This document shows positions 6,027-7,460 of a stretch of DNA of 7,460 nucleotides, in pieces. The DNA is from Porphyromonadaceae bacterium (GTDB taxonomy: Bacteria > Bacteroidota > Bacteroidia > Bacteroidales > UBA11471), in the NCBI GenBank assembly GCA_021199145.1, contig JAJQIP010000119.1, positions 1 to 7,460 of the forward strand. Direction: 5' to 3'. A model generated the notes under the pieces. The model was not told the DNA's origin. It saw only the letters and a list, made by a program, of their open reading frames with translations, and did not search any database. The position numbers were made by a program, and so were the translations under genes. Every line of letters begins with the position of its first letter. The first letter of the stretch is position 1.

Positions 6027-7460
6027 ATGAAGCCGTTTTTATATCAAGTCGCCGAGACATTCTATCGGGAATATGGCCGAGAGATAGAACATATCGCTTT
6101 TGTATTTCCCAATCGTCGTGCAGGTGCTTTTTTCAAGAAATATCTGATAGGAATTATCGATACCCCTCTGTTCTCGCCGACGGTTACAACGGTGTCGGAC
6201 CTCTTCGCTCAGTTATCGAAAGAAAAGTTGGCCGACCATATTTACCTGCTTTTCACATTATATCGGCACTATATCGAATTGTCGTCTGACAAGGAGAGTT
6301 TTGATGAATTTCTTCCTTTGGGGGAAACCTTGCTCAATGACTTTGACGACGTGGACAAATATATGGTGGATGCTCGCCAGCTCTTCACGAATATCCATGA
6401 CCTGAAAGAGATTGACAGTCGTTTCGGAAGTCCGCTCACCGAAGAGCAGCTATCCTATATCCGCCGTTTTTGGAAAAGTTTCGTGCCTATAGGAGAGAGC
6501 GACAACAAGAGTCGGTTCATGGCCTTGTGGGAGATTCTGTTTGACCTCTATACCTCTTTCCGCAACGATTTGTCGGAAAGGGGATTGGCTTATGAAGGTA
6601 TGATGTTCAGGGAGGTTGCTGAACGGGTTGATGTCGGACGGGAGATGCCTTATAGCAAAGTTGTCTTTGTCGGACTGAACGTGCTGAATCGGGCGGAGGA
6701 GACTTTGATGAAAGCCTTGCAAAAAAGGGGGATAGCCGACTTTTATTGGGATGATGCGGCTCCGACGTTGAAAGACACCTACAACAAGGCCTCTTATTTT
6801 TTGCGGACCAATACCCGGATTTTCCCTTCCCAATTGAAGCTGAAAGGCGGAGAGGAGGAGTATCTTTTACCGGAAGTCCGTGTCATGGGGATTCCTTCGG
6901 CTGTAGGACAAACGAAACAAAGTGGCGTTATTTTGCAGGAACTTCTGCAGGATAAGAGTCTCTCTGCCGACCCGGATAAAGCGCTCAATACGGCAATCGT
7001 TCTCCCCGATGAACACCTTCTGATACCGATGCTCTATGCTGTCCCGCAGGAGATTCGTTCCATAAACATTACTATGGGATATCCTCTTTCGGGAACTTCC
7101 GTAGCGGGACTGATGGATATCCTCGCCGATTTGCAAAAGCATATTCGCCGGAGTGAGGGAACGATACAGTTCTACTATCGGAATGTGTTGTCGTTATTGG
7201 CGAACCGTTATTTGCAACTTTCGGGACAAGTGGAGGTCAATCGATTGGCGGATACTATCCGTAAGTGTAACAAGGTTTTCGTCTCCCAAAGTGAATTGGC
7301 GGTGACGGATCTGTTACGCCACATTTTCGTTCCTGTGGAGCGGCCGGTAGAGTGCTGTGACTATCTGTTGCGTCTCTTGCTTCTGTTGCAAGAGGAGCTG
7401 AACCGCTTGGATTCGGCGGACGACAATCCCGAGGAGAAGTCGGTGGAATCGGTATCGGTA
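6027..7460 (+). CDS. AddB-like PD-(D/E)XK nuclease family protein (inactivated SF1 helicase-like), N-terminal part
   Basis: The first 478 residues are in the window with no stop; the gene continues past the right edge. The N-terminus (IAFVFPNRRAGAFFKKYL, 23-40) is the form seen in Bacteroidota AddB-like proteins, where a helicase-type fold carries a degenerate Walker A and lacks GKT/GKS. Other recognisable blocks are KVVFVGLNVLNRAEETLMKAL (211-231), TAIVLPDEHLLIPMLYAVP (322-340) and INITMGYPLSGTS (346-358), which correspond to helicase-core segments of AddB/RexB proteins. In the AddAB complex, AddB is the partner that scans for recombination hotspots and contributes one nuclease domain during double-strand break resection for RecA-dependent repair. 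Its C-terminal nuclease domain and any Fe-S cysteines would lie outside the window. The ATG at 6027 gives the expected N-terminus; there is no clear Shine-Dalgarno sequence. An AddA-like UvrD helicase gene would be expected nearby, possibly downstream. Functionally unrelated to the sugar genes before it. Confidence 0.88.
   Translation, partial: MKPFLYQVAETFYREYGREIEHIAFVFPNRRAGAFFKKYLIGIIDTPLFSPTVTTVSDLFAQLSKEKLADHIYLLFTLYRHYIELSSDKESFDEFLPLGETLLNDFDDVDKYMVDARQLFTNIHDLKEIDSRFGSPLTEEQLSYIRRFWKSFVPIGESDNKSRFMALWEILFDLYTSFRNDLSERGLAYEGMMFREVAERVDVGREMPYSKVVFVGLNVLNRAEETLMKALQKRGIADFYWDDAAPTLKDTYNKASYFLRTNTRIFPSQLKLKGGEEEYLLPEVRVMGIPSAVGQTKQSGVILQELLQDKSLSADPDKALNTAIVLPDEHLLIPMLYAVPQEIRSINITMGYPLSGTSVAGLMDILADLQKHIRRSEGTIQFYYRNVLSLLANRYLQLSGQVEVNRLADTIRKCNKVFVSQSELAVTDLLRHIFVPVERPVECCDYLLRLLLLLQEELNRLDSADDNPEEKSVESVSV

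Noticed and set aside
7379..7395. Small inverted repeat CTTGC...GCAAG
   Set aside because: It lies inside the coding sequence of a leucine-rich stretch of the AddB-like protein and has no T-run; most likely chance.

Overview
The window looks like chromosomal DNA from a member of the Bacteroidales (Bacteroidota). Three things point that way: the protein families present, sequences matching the Bacteroides -7 promoter box (TAnnTTTG) upstream of three genes, and generally weak or absent Shine-Dalgarno sequences. I cannot name a genus from sequence alone. No SusC/SusD pair, regulator, tRNA, rRNA, CRISPR array or mobile element is visible.

Layout. On the minus strand, 1-505 is the start of a secreted DUF1680-type glycosidase (GH127/GH146, beta-L-arabinofuranosidase-like) that runs off the left edge. 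Upstream of it, also on the minus strand, 588-1694 encodes a membrane-anchored metallo-beta-lactamase-fold hydrolase of the NAPE-PLD/UlaG-like type. A 136-base divergent intergenic region (1695-1830) carries back-to-back promoter boxes. On the plus strand, 1831-3018 is uxuA (mannonate dehydratase). It overlaps by 4 bases a 989-residue secreted glycoside hydrolase family 2 protein (3015-5984). After a 42-base gap, a Bacteroidota AddB-like recombination/repair protein begins at 6027 and runs off the right edge.

How the genes fit together. The left and centre look like a small carbohydrate-use cassette. Exported glycosidases would trim a plant- or host-derived glycan, and UxuA would process the uronic acid branch in the cytoplasm (D-mannonate to 2-keto-3-deoxy-D-gluconate). 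The tight uxuA-GH2 coupling suggests, but does not prove, that the GH2 acts on a glucuronate-containing substrate. The AddB-like gene is housekeeping and probably marks the edge of the cassette.

The most notable observation is that the GH2 protein has lysine (K435) where family 2 enzymes normally carry the catalytic acid/base glutamate, while the presumed nucleophile glutamate (E492) is kept.
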